A stretch of 64,000 nt of DNA from Ignelater luminosus (lineage: Eukaryota; Arthropoda; Insecta; Coleoptera; Elateridae). The DNA is taken from NCBI GenBank assembly GCA_011009095.1, contig VTPC01000956.1, forward strand, positions 1 to 64,000, in the 5' to 3' direction. The notes beneath the pieces are model-generated. The model was given only the letters and a program-made list of their open reading frames with translations. It was not told the origin of the DNA and made no database searches. This document shows positions 26,401-40,900 of this stretch, one piece after another (position 1 is the stretch's first letter; each line of letters opens with the position of its first letter). A program made the position numbers and the translations under genes.

Positions 26401-29400
26401 ACTAAACAAACTACCTCAAAGGATTTATACATTTGTTGATATTTGAGTAATCTCGTCTCTAACATAGCTACATCCTGGACAAATCCAAAATTTTCAACTT
26501 CCAAATCTATATTTATGTCACGTAAGTATTCCACTAAGCCACTTAAATTATTTGCCTAAAAAGAAAATGCAAGTACTCTAATCTTCATCGTTAACTTCAC
26601 AAACATGTATTTACCTCATCATTGTAAAAATGGCATCGATTTTCCAACAGTGTATACAAGTTTTGCAAGTGGTTAATGTATTGAATATAATTATTAATCT
26701 AAAACTTGTTAATCTTTAAAAACTTACAAATTATTAAATCTAATGGTATACATATTTTGAACTGGAATTTAATATTCTCTACAGTGTTAATACTACAACA
26801 CTGCATGCATTGGTTATAGTTTTATCAACAACATCTTCTTTAGAATTCCTTCTAATAAATTTTTGTACTAATAACACACAGACAGAACACTTCCAGCTTG
26901 CGTTGGTCACAATAGTTTGATGATAACAACAAAACACAATAATTATCACCGTGAAAAAATATGCATATATTTTGTTTTATAATCACATTATAAAATTTGT
27001 ACCATCTTGGTTATTTTACAATTATTCTTACATATAAGATTAGTACTTAAAATTAACCATAAATAATTTTAAAAATACTGTCGCTTCATAAATACTCATC
27101 TATAAAATAATACCAAAAAAGAAAAGCTCAAAGCTTTGTAAGTAACTACAAAAAACAGTAAAATTAAAAAATCCTTTTTTAAGTAATTAAAGCTACAAAA
27201 AGAAAGATAAATAAAAAGAAGACTGGTAACCATGCATATTAAGTAGTAGTTAAATGACAAAAATCACAACCAAAATATGACACAAAATTTCTAAACTGAA
27301 TTGACATTAATAGCATGCTCTGAAATATCACAACAACAAGTGCATGTCAAATATCATGCACAGACTTATTATTTGTAGGTTTATGAGTAGTTGATGATGA
27401 ACCAAGCCAACGAGAAGCCCAACCTAAACTCACTTCACTAGATGACTTTTGTTGTAATTCATTTAATTGATGTTTAGATGTGATGAGTGCCTCTTGTAAA
27501 TTTAAGATTGTCTGTCGTTGTTGAGATATCTAGCAATAAAAAACACATTTTTAATTAATTTAATATTTTGTATTTATTTTGTGAAGTGTATAAACAAAAA
27601 AGTAATGAGCAGAGCTATTTGCTTGTTTTTTTTTGTTAAAATAATTCCAATGCATATCTGATTGTTGTAAATCTAAACATTTTAATTTATTAATTTTTCC
27701 AGTTTAAGAAAATGAAAAATAAAAAATAACGACATGTACAGGTACTGTATTCTTTTCTCTACAAAAATCCTATGTACACTTATACTCTAAAATAACTAGG
27801 GGAGCAAATAATTAGACATTAAGAATTTACTATTGAAATCTGTATGGTGCGTTATCCAGTTCAACAACCCACATAAAAAGAAAGCAAATTATGAGAAAAC
27901 CTGATGTGATGTAAGATTTTTATAATTATTTCAAGATTCTACACATGAAAATGTATTAAGATCACCTAATTTGATTCAATTTGGCAATTCATTACTGACC
28001 AGTGTAATTATTGTTGTTTATGCTTTGTTGCCATGATTACATAGAATTTATATTAAATTGTTACTTTGATTTTTTTTTGGGAGATTTAAATATCTAATTC
28101 CTCATAAAAAATATTATGTACAGGTTGTCACTATGGCTTAGTAAATGGTTTTCAAAAGAAACTTTTTTTATTCTGAAATCAAATTGTTTGAGCCCTCAAG
28201 TAAAATCAATATCCCAAAGCTACTCTTTTTAGAATGGTTGTAAAAGGGTACCTAAAGGACAGTATAGTTTTAGTGGTCGAGGTGACCACACCAATGGCAG
28301 AAATAAATAAAGTAAATTTGCTATACTCAAGTGAGTTGTTTTAATTTTTATAAAGAAGAAATCCAGCACATTATCCAACACAAATGTAAAAACAAAATTC
28401 AAATGTCATGGCCTACTTTAGAGATATTAGTGAAAAATGATTTTTCCTCAAAAATAACTTTTCCTCGTGTCTTGCTTATTTAAAGAGTTATCAAGAAATT
28501 CTTCAAAAACAGTATAAAGTTTGAAAGAGAGTACCATGTTATTGGAAATTAGATTTTTAGTAAAAATTGCCTTTAAAATGATTTGATTAACTCTTCAAAA
28601 CAATAAGCAAAAAAGAAGAAAAGTTATATTTTTAAGGAAAAATCATTTTTCCCCACTATCTCTAAAGTATGCCATGATATTCAGATTTTGTTTCCACATT
28701 TGATTTCAAAAATATATTTGCATCATAGTATTATAATTGGTTATTGCTGTGGAAGAGACATACAAAATAACTTGCCTCCCTCAAGAAGTGCCACAAGTTC
28801 TTCGAGTATCACAGTTGCCTCGTAGGCTATAATTCGATACCCATGACATAATTCCAATCGTGGTTGCCAAATTCATTATTTAAGATGGTTATGATTTTAT
28901 GAATTAAACACCATCGTCATTCGTTATATACATAATTATTCTGATTTTATTTATTAATCCGCAACAGCACGCTCAGCATATTTCCTAGCGTCAATTATCA
29001 GCTGACGGTTTATGAGGCAACCATGAGTCTAAGAACCATAGGCAGTAACTGCCCACTTACCAAGAAAGCAGTAAAACAAATTGATGTTTTTTCTCATTTT
29101 ATGTAGAAGAACACAAAGAATTTTGTTTAATATTCATGCACCATCTCTTTTAGCCGCTATGCCTTTTTTGTAACACTCATATCAAAAATAACTATTAACA
29201 CGACACCTTTCAGAAACATGAATTTTATTTTCTGTGCAAAATTGAAATGTTATATGTTTAATGTTACAAGTACCCCTAATTCCTAGGTCCATTTCTCATT
29301 TAGGTTGGTTTTAACAACTCAACTAACATTCTTATTTGATCCTTTGATTTTTATTATGTAGGGTATATCAAAAAGGTCTTACATAAACTATACAGTACTA

Positions 29401-32400
29401 TTTCTTGGTCTATAATAGTGCAGAGATTTATTATCAAAAAGTTTTTATTTCTTACAGTATTTTTTAGTACCATGTTAAAAGAACGAACAACATGGTAACA
29501 GTGGCATGCTTTTTTTAAAGCATTGGTGCAAAGAATCGGGTTGCCTTTGACATCAAGTTGTTTAAATAGAAACATCAAATTTCAAAGTAAATCGATTCAG
29601 GGTTTTTAAAAATTTATTTAGAACAACTTAAAGTGTATTATTAGGTTACAAGAAAATTAATAAGTAATTTTAGAACTAATTAATAATAGAACAGTAAATT
29701 AAGAAGTAGAAAAATATGTTTTAATGGGATTTTAAAGGTTTGCATCACAAATACTTAAATAAGATAACAACACTAGAGCAAATGTGAGCAAATGTTCAAA
29801 ATGACTTCCTCCAACTGCAACACATTTCAGAGTCCTGATTGGTAATTGGTTAATTGCCCACTTTATCATTTCTTTGGTAATGGTATTTGCAGCATGTTGA
29901 TTTGAGCTTAAAGATTTTCAAGATTTAGTACTGGTGTTTGGTAAGCAATTTCCTTAATGTGTCCCCATAAAGGAATAATCCAGAATTCTAAAGTTAGGGG
30001 ACCTCGGTGGCCTTCCTTGGTACTGGTCCACCACGACCAATTCATCTTTCAGGAAATTCCGTATTTAAATGTATATGAACTGCTACACCATAATGAGCAG
30101 GTGCACCATCATTCTGGAACCACATACTTCTAAAAATTTCCAAGGAGACATTATCCAATAGGTCTGCAAGGGTTTCTCTAATAGCGTTTTTGATTCACCC
30201 CTGCTGGAGCTCTCTGAGTGCTCAAAAATTATGCAAATACATCACTGCTCCTTTAGCATTTGCTCAATAATCGGCCTGTTCGAGCGCGAGTTGAGACACA
30301 ACCGAACACGGAAAAGTGGAGGATGTTTTGTGGCAGCGTTCGTTAATTACAACAAAAACACGTTCATCAGTATTATATTATGATAGAAAAACAAGGTTAT
30401 GCACAGCAAATGATGCAGATTGCTCCGTGTTGATCTGTCTCGTAAGTCAGAGTAACAGCGAGCACTCTGGGCGTGATTTTTAACCGAGCGCTAAGTTCAA
30501 TTGAATACACAGACTGCAGTAAGAGCAAGTTGAATGAACAAATCGAACACGGATTTCACTCGCAGAACACTCTGAGGGTGCTCGAGAGTGGTGAATCGAA
30601 AACACTATAAGAAATTGCAAATAACTTTTAGCATTCCGCATCTTCTGCTTCAAGTGTCCTAATTGTTTATGCTCTGTCTCAATCAAGAGATGAAGTAAGT
30701 GCTAAATTATCTGCTTCTCTCCATCTTTGTTCCAAACATCAAATAACATTTGCACTTTCTATTATAGGCACCATAAATTAAAAGCAGATCAGTATACTCA
30801 TCCAAGATATTATCAAACAACGTAATTTTTATGATATTGACAAATAAATGACATTTGAAAAGTATAATACTTTGAGTACTAAGTTTCTTGACAAAAACAG
30901 TACTTATAACAGTTGTTTTTTGAAAGACTAGGATGGAATGAAAATTTTAATAGCAGATTTACGTCTTTAATTTATAAGAGAAAATTCTTGTATACTTAAT
31001 AAGTATAAGACCTTCTTGATACACCCCGTATAAATAAATATAAATCTGGTATTATGTTGTACATCATATATTGTTGTTTATTTTTCTTTACTAACAAAAA
31101 GTCAAGAGTGGGAATATGCGAGGTTGGAAATGATGAAATAAAGAGTGACGAATGACTAAGGTTCTACCATATTTTATTTAGGGATTAATATTTTCAATCA
31201 ATTAACTTATCTGGATATTCCAATAATTGCAAGCTATCTTGTCAAATACACATTTAGATGTGGGTAGCACTAAGAAATTTAAAAGATAGAACTATTTGCC
31301 ATGCCAACTTTGCATATAAAACAGTAATTTGAATTTAAATCATTTTTTCCTACAAAGGTCTGCTAAGTGCCACTTTACACAATAACAAATTTTTTTTTAG
31401 AATTTGTGAACAAATCTGATATAAGATTTTTTGACTCATAACAGTTTTTATAAAATTTGGTATCTAATTTGCTGCATAACAAATTTTTTAAAACATTTTC
31501 TAAATACTGATAAATTTGTTACGACACTGCCACAAAGCAATCACTAAGTTTGAGGTTAAGTTCAAGAGTATTTGTTAATAAAATTATAACACACACACAA
31601 CGGCAGCATAATAAAGTGTATTGTCTTCTGTAGCACGCATTTTTATCAGAACAAATAATAAACAATCACGTTATTTAATTTGAGGTTAGAAGACTTAAAT
31701 TCTATTTGTCAATCAACAGCCAGATAAAATATTATGTGCAGTTGCTATTTATGCACATTTTCTTATAAATTTGTTTCCAAATTTGTTATGATGTGTCATA
31801 CATGTTTGATAAATATAGAATTTTTATCATAAAAAGTAAGCATCAAATTTGTTATCATGTAAAGCGGCGCTAAGATCAGATTTGCATGAAAGCAACAAAT
31901 CTTTTGATATCTGTTTTATAACAGATAGAAATTCTTCTGTTTTTCTTGGCAAATTCTCTTTGATTACCTTGTCACATCAGTAATACCAAACAATATTGTT
32001 TCAAGTGAATTGGATGAGGTGAGGGAAAGAAATGCTTTCTATTGCTTCCACTGCATTACATACAGGGTCGCTAAAAAGTATGGAAACACGCTACCCCCGC
32101 AGAAACGGTAAGAGATAGACAAATGAAATTTGGAGAGCTTAAAGTAGGTATTTCTTCTCATGTTTTGTGAAGGTAATTAAAAACAAATCTTCAATTATTT
32201 TTTCGTACGGCCGCCATATTGGATTTTCTTAAATGGAACACCCTGTATATGACTTCATATTTGGATAGAGATTTTCAAGACAAATTCAATGATATAAGGG
32301 TTGCTATACTTATCTTGAAAGGTGTTGGAAATAATTGCTATTATTTTGTCAGGGGGTTTCCTATAAAAGTAAGTATGGAAACACGCTGCTCCTGCAAAAA

Positions 32401-34943
32401 CGGTAAGAGATAGACAAATGAAATTTGAAAATCTTAAAGTAGGCATTGTTTACCATGTTTTGCGAAGAGAGTTAAGATCAAATCTTCAATTGTTTTTTCG
32501 TACGGCCGCCATCTTGAATTTCTTTAAATGGATCACCCTGTATATGACCCCATATCTCGATAGGAATTTTAAAAGCAAATTCAATAATATAAGGGTTGCT
32601 ATACTTATCTTGAAATTTTTTGGAGATAATCGCTATTCTTTTGTCAAGGATTTCTTAACTTCAAGGACGGATTCGTAATCCAAGTAGTTCCTCCCGATTA
32701 CTTGCAAAATTCCTTATGAACATTTCAAAAGAGATTGTTTCATTGCCAAGAAGTTAACGCAGCGCATTTTGAACACTTGTTATAAAATTATATGGTGTTT
32801 TTGTTATTATCAATTCGTCACCATTTGGTCTTATTCCACCTTTTTAGTTTGTTCTAGCATCGATCTATTACTTTAAATAAGTAGGGCTAAGGGCAAAAGT
32901 TTTACGGTTTTCTTTTACTTTAATTGCTTATAAAATAATCACACATCATTTTTTTAGTTCCATTGCGTTTGGTGTTTCACGGGTAACTAGATTTTGATAA
33001 AAATTAATAGTGAGATCCTTGACAAAAGAATATCGATTATCTCCAAAACCTTTCAAGATAAGTATAACAACCTTTATATTATTGAATTTGCCTTTAAAAT
33101 CCCTATCGAGATATTGGGTCATATACAGGGTAATCCATATAAAGAAATTCAAGATGGCGGCCGTACGAAAAAACAATTGAAGATTTGTTTTTAATTACCT
33201 TCACAAATATATATATAAGTATAGCAATTCTTATATCATTGAATTTGTCTTGACAATCTCTATCCAAATATGAAGTCATATACAGGGTGTTCCATTTAAG
33301 AAAATTCAATATGGCGGCCGTACGAAAAAACAATTGAAGATTTGTTTTTAATTACCTTCACAAAACATGAGAAGAAATACTTACTTTAAGCTCTCCAAAT
33401 TTCATTTGTCTATCTCTTACCGTTTCTGCGGGGGTAGCGTGTTTCCATACTTTTTAGCGACCCTGTATAATAACTTTATAAGTTCTTTTGCTGTCTCTCA
33501 CTTTAGAAATAAATATGAGTGGTCATGCAAACTGTATTTATCTGAATATAACAATACAATACATAAATCCCATAAATCTAACAGAAATAAAAATACCTAC
33601 CTCTATTTTAGATCGTTCTTCAGAAGCTTCTAGAACATTCACTGAATTCTGATATAAATCCACCTTGAATTAAATATTTTATATAAAAGATCTAATAACA
33701 CTACTAATACTGCTATAAATATATACAAGCACTAATCTTGCTATTACATTATTACATAATTAAAATACTCTACATAATCAAAACAATCTAAATTTGTGTA
33801 AAACACTTTAAAGCCCAATCTTTTCATCAAAGAATAAATTTAATCTAAATATTAAATTTAGAGATGTGTCTTTCCATGAAGGAATAAACTTAACTGGCAC
33901 ATAAATCTATCTTAAGTGATACATTAACTGAGGGTTGCAGGGCTCCAGATTCAGTTAACCTTTACTGTCAGATAAATCTGAGTTTCTTCTTTCTGTACAT
34001 TACATATTTCAAGAACAGTGTTTAGCCAAAGACTTCTGACAGCTTGTAGTATGAAAAGTTAGTTAAATGTCAGTAGCAATTAAAATATAATTTGAAAAAT
34101 CTGGGTATTTTTTAATTACACTAGGTACTAGGTAATGTGGCACTTCAGTTACCTACTTCACCTGAATAAACACCTCCGTAAACCTTCACGTTGGAAGTTA
34201 TAAATCTGATGTACATCTTTTTTTGGCTTCATTTCAATATTTCATTCTTGTATGCATGCAGTAGTTTCTCTTCTATTTAAATAATTTATAGTTCGTTTTT
34301 TTTCTATAATACCTGTTAAAGTACTCAACAGTTAGCAAAACATGCAGTTGCTTGGTTATTTTTATAGGCAATTCTAAATAACTTTTTGCTTACTTGAAAA
34401 TCAGTTGTTTTCTTGTTTTTGACAAACGGATAAGGCATGTCATGTCTGTCACTACTCGTGTAAATCTCATTTCAAATACCATGTGATCAATTAAAAAAAA
34501 TCAAGCTGGTCATGAAATTTAATATTAAGTTGGTAATGATACCCCACTGCGTTACATATCAACTGAAGATGCAGAAAACGCACACGCAAAAATGTGTAGG
34601 TTATGTCGGTTTATTGCTTTTTATTCAGTTGCAGTTTGTGCAGTAAAATAAAGTGTCATGAGTAAGGTTGCCAACTTTTTTTGAGAAAAATAACGTATCT
34701 TATCTTTTGAGTAAGAAAAAAAAAGTATTTTTGAAATTTCAGTTTTTATTGCCTTAAATACTAGTACAGTCAATGTGATTAAGAAACTGGAATTTGCCAA
34801 AGATCAGTAAGATTTTTTTTAAATTCCAGTTTCCTAATACATAAATAACAATAATAATGAAAGTGTAGCTTTCTTGAGAAATCACGAAATTTATCCGAAA
34901 ACTTCAAATTGCTGTAACTTCTGACCTGTCGAAGATAAATTAG

Positions 34944-34984
<41 letters not shown>

Positions 34985-37900
34985 CTGAAGGAAATGTAAT
35001 GCTCTACAACTCCCTGTGTGACGACTTTTCTGAAAACATAAGGCTGAGGAGTTAGAAGGACAACTTCGACGAAAAATGCAAGGCAAAAAAGGTTTTTCAA
35101 AAATTACAAATTTGCGCTGGCGAAATCTCGGAAACTATAACACATAGAAAGAAAGTAAATATAAGCATTCTTGTAGAAAACTTAATTATCTTTTATTTTG
35201 TAAGGAATACTTTTCAACGTACGACGCACCATTTCCGAGTTATAAGCGAAAACCCGACAAAAGGGACCTTTCCATCCCCCCCTAAAGCGGCAGGGCTAGA
35301 GGCGAGGACTTTTGGTATCTTTGCCTCCTTACTACTTGCAACATATTTCTCAAGAGAAGAATTCTCCACAACCCCCTTTTGGGCATTCATTGAGAAATCA
35401 CGAAATGTATCCAAAAACTTCAAATTGCTGTAACCTCTGACCTGTAGAAGATAAATTAGTAACTATTACATATTTCTAAAGGGAACTGAATGCTCTACAA
35501 CTTTTTGCCTGACGACTTTTCTGTAAAACATAAGGCTGAAGAGTTAGAAGGACAAGTTTGACGAAAAATGTGAGACAAAAAAAAGGTTTTCGAAAATTAT
35601 CGATCTTCGCTGGCAAATATCTCGGAAACTATAACACATAGAAAGATGATGAATATAAACAGTATTGTAGGAAATTTAATTAATTTTTAAAAAAATCAAT
35701 TGATTTAAATCACAATTTAAATCATCGAAATCTTAATAAACTGTCAAATTAAAATGTTGTTTTTATTTTGTTTTCAAGTATATCAATTAAAGAAATGTGC
35801 ATTGCATGGCCTGCTCGATTTTTTTTTCTATTTGATCACACAGTTCTAAATAGTGATTGTAAGTCCTAGCCTTTTCAAAATTATTGAATTTGCGAAGTCT
35901 GTCTGCCTGTCTGTCCGCACTTTTTTTTAAATTTTGAAATTTTGACTTCAGATTTGGATTCTCCATCAAAAACTAAGGACAATGTTGTGTCTTCATTTTT
36001 TGATATCTCTTCGGGAACATGGTCAAAATAGCCGCCGAAATTTGCAAGAAAATAACAAAATAAAGTTCGTTGTGATTATGCTTTGCATTCCCAGATGTTT
36101 TTAAAATAAAATGCACTTATGCTACACATAAAGATATAGTGTTGAAAATAACGATCTTATGATATTTAATCTTTTTTATTTTAATGGGTTTTAAGGTCTT
36201 TAAGAATTAATAAGTAATTTAATTAATTCAAGCTTTCGTTTATTGTTTTTAAACTTTGTTTTTTAAAAACAATTTTTATACTTCAAAGAATTTTTAATTT
36301 TTATACAAAAATATTAACTTAAACCAAATATGTATTAAAAAATTAACTTTTTTATTAATCTCTATACAATAATCCTTGAAAAAGTTTAAAAACAATAAAC
36401 GAAAGGTTGGATTAATTAAATTACTTATTAATTCTTAAAGACCTTAAAACCCATTAAAATAAAGAAGACTACACATAAAGAATTAATAATGACTATTGAT
36501 CTTAATTAATGACTTAATTCTTGAAATATGCAATAAACAACATGTCACGTAAATAAATAAAATATTTCAGCTTTTCTGTCACCAGAGGCATAATGCTTAG
36601 CTTCAATTGCTGATTGTTGATATATTTTAATGAAGCAGATTTTATTTCTAGCCCATGTAAATTAAGTGATTTCGAAATCAACAGGTATTATAGAAATGAA
36701 TTCAATATCCCCCAAACAAAAGAAAAATATTGATATGTAGATCTTGGGATAAAACAAACCTCTTTCTTATCAATTACAAACCACATTTTTCATCCTTAAA
36801 TTTAATAATTTTCTTGAGTTGCTCACTCATGGCAAACATTAAAGTATTAATGATGTCTTTATAATAGGTAGCATTACAATTTAAATTAATTAAATTAATT
36901 TAAAAATCTCTACCGCAGGTAGGATTCGAACCTACGTACCCTTATCTCGCATAAGGTGCATTAACCAACTATGCTACCAAGGTAGGTATTCTAGTTGGCT
37001 ATATGTTTGTCATGAGTGAGCAACTCAAGAAAATTATAAAATTTAATACATCTAGAAAGATTCAAACTTATATAACCAACTAGAATACCTACCTCGGTAG
37101 CACAGTTGGTTAATGCATCTTACACAAGATAAGGGTATATAGGTTCGAATCCCCTGTGGTAGAGATTTTTAAATTAATTTAATTAATTTAAATTGTAATA
37201 TTTTTCATCCTTATTAATTGAAGCATTGTATTCATAATCAAAATACTACCATAAAAATTAATAAAGGATGAAAAACATGGTTTATAATTAATAAAAAAGA
37301 AAGACAATTAGTTTGTTGTACCTTTAGGGCACATTGTCTATTGCATGTTCTGTAAAAGTGTTAAATTATGTCATATTTCTATATTATCTCTTTCTTTCGC
37401 ACTATGTATCGCAAACATGTTTTTGAATATGTGCAGCAGTAAAAATTAAATTGGCTCTCTGTTAACTGCAAGTTGCGTTTGAAAAGATGCTTTTAGATAA
37501 CTGGAACTTTAAATTGTCTAGTAAATATAACTACTAGTTAGTAATTGGCAACTTTATTCTGTCATGAAGAGATCAGACATAAGTAAGATTTTGAAAACAA
37601 TAGTAACTTACTGCTTTCTGAAGGCTTTCTGATCGAATTTGTGAATTTCTTAACGCCTTTTCAAGTTCTGAAATAGTCTGTTTTAAATTAAGCGCCTCTT
37701 GATTGCGTTTTCCTCGTTCAATCTCTCGTTCTTTTTGTGTCTGTAAAAAGATCATTTTCAAAACATATTTATTGTAAATTTTCCAATAGTACCTACCTTT
37801 TCCAACATGTTTTCAAGTTCTGTAACGCGAAGTTGGTATTCTGCTTCTTTCTAAAATTAGAAAAGTTAAGAATGAATATATTTCAAGATCTATAAATAAT

Positions 37901-40900
37901 TACTTCTTCCTTCAAACAGATACTACTAGTTTCGGTATTGGTATCGTTAGAAGCTACATGAACAACTTCCAGGCATTCTTTTTGAGATAAAGCTTCTTGC
38001 AAGTGACTAATCTTTTCATTTTGTGATCGATTCTACAATAATAATAGAATTTTACAACACAAATCATAAAGACTAGCTCTCATAAATATTACCTCGGCAT
38101 TCAGAGCAATTACTTGATCAAGTGAATTACGATGTTCTTTCTTTACACTTTCTAGTTCAGCTTGAAGGCTTTCATATGTTTCTATTCTATGTCTACATTC
38201 TTCAAACTAAAAATTATTTAGTAGCATTTTTAAATTTATTCTAGCTTATAAATTTAAAATTGTCTTACCGACATTCCACAGCTCTGGGCAAGTCTTTCAT
38301 ATTCTTGCTGAAAATTAAATTATTTTAATCAATAGCAAACATTTCCATTAAAATTCTTACACATTTTTGTACTAAAGCTGTAAGTGCTTCTTCATATTCT
38401 ATTTTCATTTTTTCATAGTTTTCTTTTTCTGATGCAAAATGCATTCCCATTTTTTCTGCAAGTTCCACGCTCTCCCTATGCTTTTGCCTATATTCATCCC
38501 TTTCATTTTCCTAAAATGAAAATAGGCATTATCAGTTTCAAACTCTTCATTAAGAAAATGACTAATTACATAAGCATTTGATTTCCCTTCCAGATCTTCG
38601 AATTGTCTTTTAGTTACAAAAACTGCCTTCTTTAATGCATCCGATTCTTGTTGAAGTTCCTCAATCTGACAAATAGAAATTATAATAATAATAACACCTA
38701 ATAATAATAATAATAATAATAAAGGCCTTTATTATGGCAGCTCAGAGCTGTTCTTCACTTAATAAAATTGATTCTGAATTAATACTAAAATCTTCAGCTT
38801 ACCTTTATTTTGCATCTATCGCATTCATTAGCAGCATCTATGCTCCTCTAGAAACAAAAAAACTGTAAGTGTAAAGATTGGATTTGAAGTAAAAAACAAC
38901 TACATTTGAAAAAAGCACAAATTAAGAAATATTTAAATTTTATTCCAGGCATTTCACTCATTAAGTACAATTTAATAAAGAACTTATATCTAATGCTTCA
39001 AACAAGTTTCATTTTGCTTATGCAGAAAATTAGTAATCACTTCTTGTTTCACTTTGGTAACGGAAATTTCAAAATCCATTTGTAGATGTTCTAATACCTC
39101 TTTAAGTTTCTGAACCTTTTCTCTCGAACATACAACATCAATCTCATCGAGCTACAAATTTCAATTATTTATTAAATATAGTCTTATTCAAATTTTAGAA
39201 AACAATATGCCTATATCAAACATACATATTTTGCCATAAGTTCATACATTTTCTTCAGCTTGTGATAAAACAGGATGACAGTATTAAACAGAAAATCTAT
39301 TAATTGTCCTTGGTATACAATTTGCTGTTCTTTATTGTATGCATCCTGCAGCAATTTGTCAATTTCTTTTCCTAATTTAAAAAATAGTAAACAATCACTT
39401 TCTATATTTTCTTTAATTGCAGCTATTTCCTCATCTAATCGTTTAGTTTCTTTTGATTCTGGTAACGTGTTTGCATGATTCATGTTATGAGATTTTGAAT
39501 TTATAGATGAACTTAAAGATTCAGATTGTAACCCATTAACATCTCGCATACTGGGCTCAAGCCGTTCATAAGGGGTTCCATGTGTTCCACCCCTTGAGTT
39601 AACAGATAAATTTGTTAATCTTTGTTTTACGTTAATAGGTGAACTTATAGATTCATGTGTCAGGCTAATAGGAGAACTTGTAAATCTAGGTTTCAAGTTA
39701 ATATTTGGACTTGTAGGTAATTCTTCCGGTTGCCTGGACTTATTTTTTTTACATGTACATGTTTCACATTTGTTACAGTTTGTATTAAATGGGGAATTTA
39801 TAAACTCATATCTTAATTTATTTATGTCTGTCCTCTGTAATTATTTATTGTTAAGTTAAATCTGAATTAGAATAATTAGAAAAAAATGTGAAATAGGTAC
39901 TTACTAAGTTGTTTAATTCATTCTGAAGATTCATATTTTTAAAATTTATTCCTTTAATTTTATCTTCATATGCCTAAAATTTAACTAGAAGAATTCACCA
40001 AATTTTATATCATTTTATTATAAAGAGTTATTTCTAAACTTTGTCAATTTGACAGATTTGAAACGAAAAAGTGAGGTTATACTTAAACAAGAGAATTGGG
40101 TTGTGTAAATAATTGGAAGGAATAATAAATTCTTCTTAAATGCTCTTAAACGCCCTTTTCATTATCAGCAGTAATGTCACAAGTGTATTCGGTATTTCAG
40201 AATATACTGTATTGACACAAAACATATTGTTTCAGAACACCTCGAGTCCAAAAGACAAGTGTGTTCCGGAATAATAATATGTTGAGTGTATCAATACAGT
40301 ATATTCTGATAATAATAAATACAAGAGTGGTATTTGTTATGATTATATCATGAATTAAATAAAAACAACACAATTGTAATGCATTCTGAGAACAGCCCTA
40401 GATTTGGATTTTGTTTTGTTATTGACCAGCGGTAATACCAAAGTGACTGTATCACATCGTCAAGGGTATAATAACTAAATAAAATTCTTAATTGCTATCG
40501 GTTAATTTTGTAATGAATTATGTATTCATTTTTACTTATTTTCAATTTGTTTTTAGTTATTACAGCCAAATTAGTTATTTTTATTTTTGCAATCCCTCTG
40601 ATACATCACCTCAAGCCACAGATTGAAAAACACTGTTTCTAGAAGAATGAATTTTAAGAAAAAATTAAAGATTACTTCTTAAGAATATGAGATTAGAAAA
40701 TCTCAAAATCGTCACTTGTAGAAATTACAGGTTGCAGAATCACTGTCTCACCGATTGACACATAACAAGTTTGAAACTGCAGTCTAACTCCAGTCCAGTT
40801 AATAGTTTATTATACATCACGTGTATTGTAGACTAGGTCCTTGAATAGAATTCTTTGAAATTTCATGATGGTTTATAGGACATTCATAATAAAAACACAC

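Larger units (their letters stand above)
29361..31028 (-). mobile_element. IS630/Tc1-mariner-type transposon relic carrying a nested MITE
   Basis: The left end TAGGGTATATCAAAAAGGTC and the right end, inverted, TACGGGGTGTATCAAGAAGG (31030 downward) are imperfect TIRs, with TA at 29359-29360 and 31029-31030. A broken DDE transposase lies between on the minus strand, and a second element (30183-30608) interrupts it. Size without the insert is about 1.24 kb, normal for this superfamily. Confidence 0.6.
36746..37325. repeat. Nested inverted-repeat element carrying two tRNA-like sequences
   Basis: The outer arms are about 36752-36798 and 37258-37322 (ACAAAC...TTTCTT...AAACCA...TTTTTCATCC and inverse). 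The inner arms are about 36877-37006 and 37073-37199, nearly perfect inverse copies that each contain one tRNA-like sequence plus the flanking run AATTTAAATTAATTAAATTA. A 66-bp spacer holds a repeat of the GAGTTGCTCACTCATG segment found at 36816. It lies in the intron between exons 33601-33663 and 37612-37740. Confidence 0.75.

Noticed and set aside
36911-37161. Functional tRNA genes
   Set aside because: Both cloverleaves lack U33, one has a shortened T stem, and they lie in a mobile-looking palindrome; kept as tRNA-like instead.
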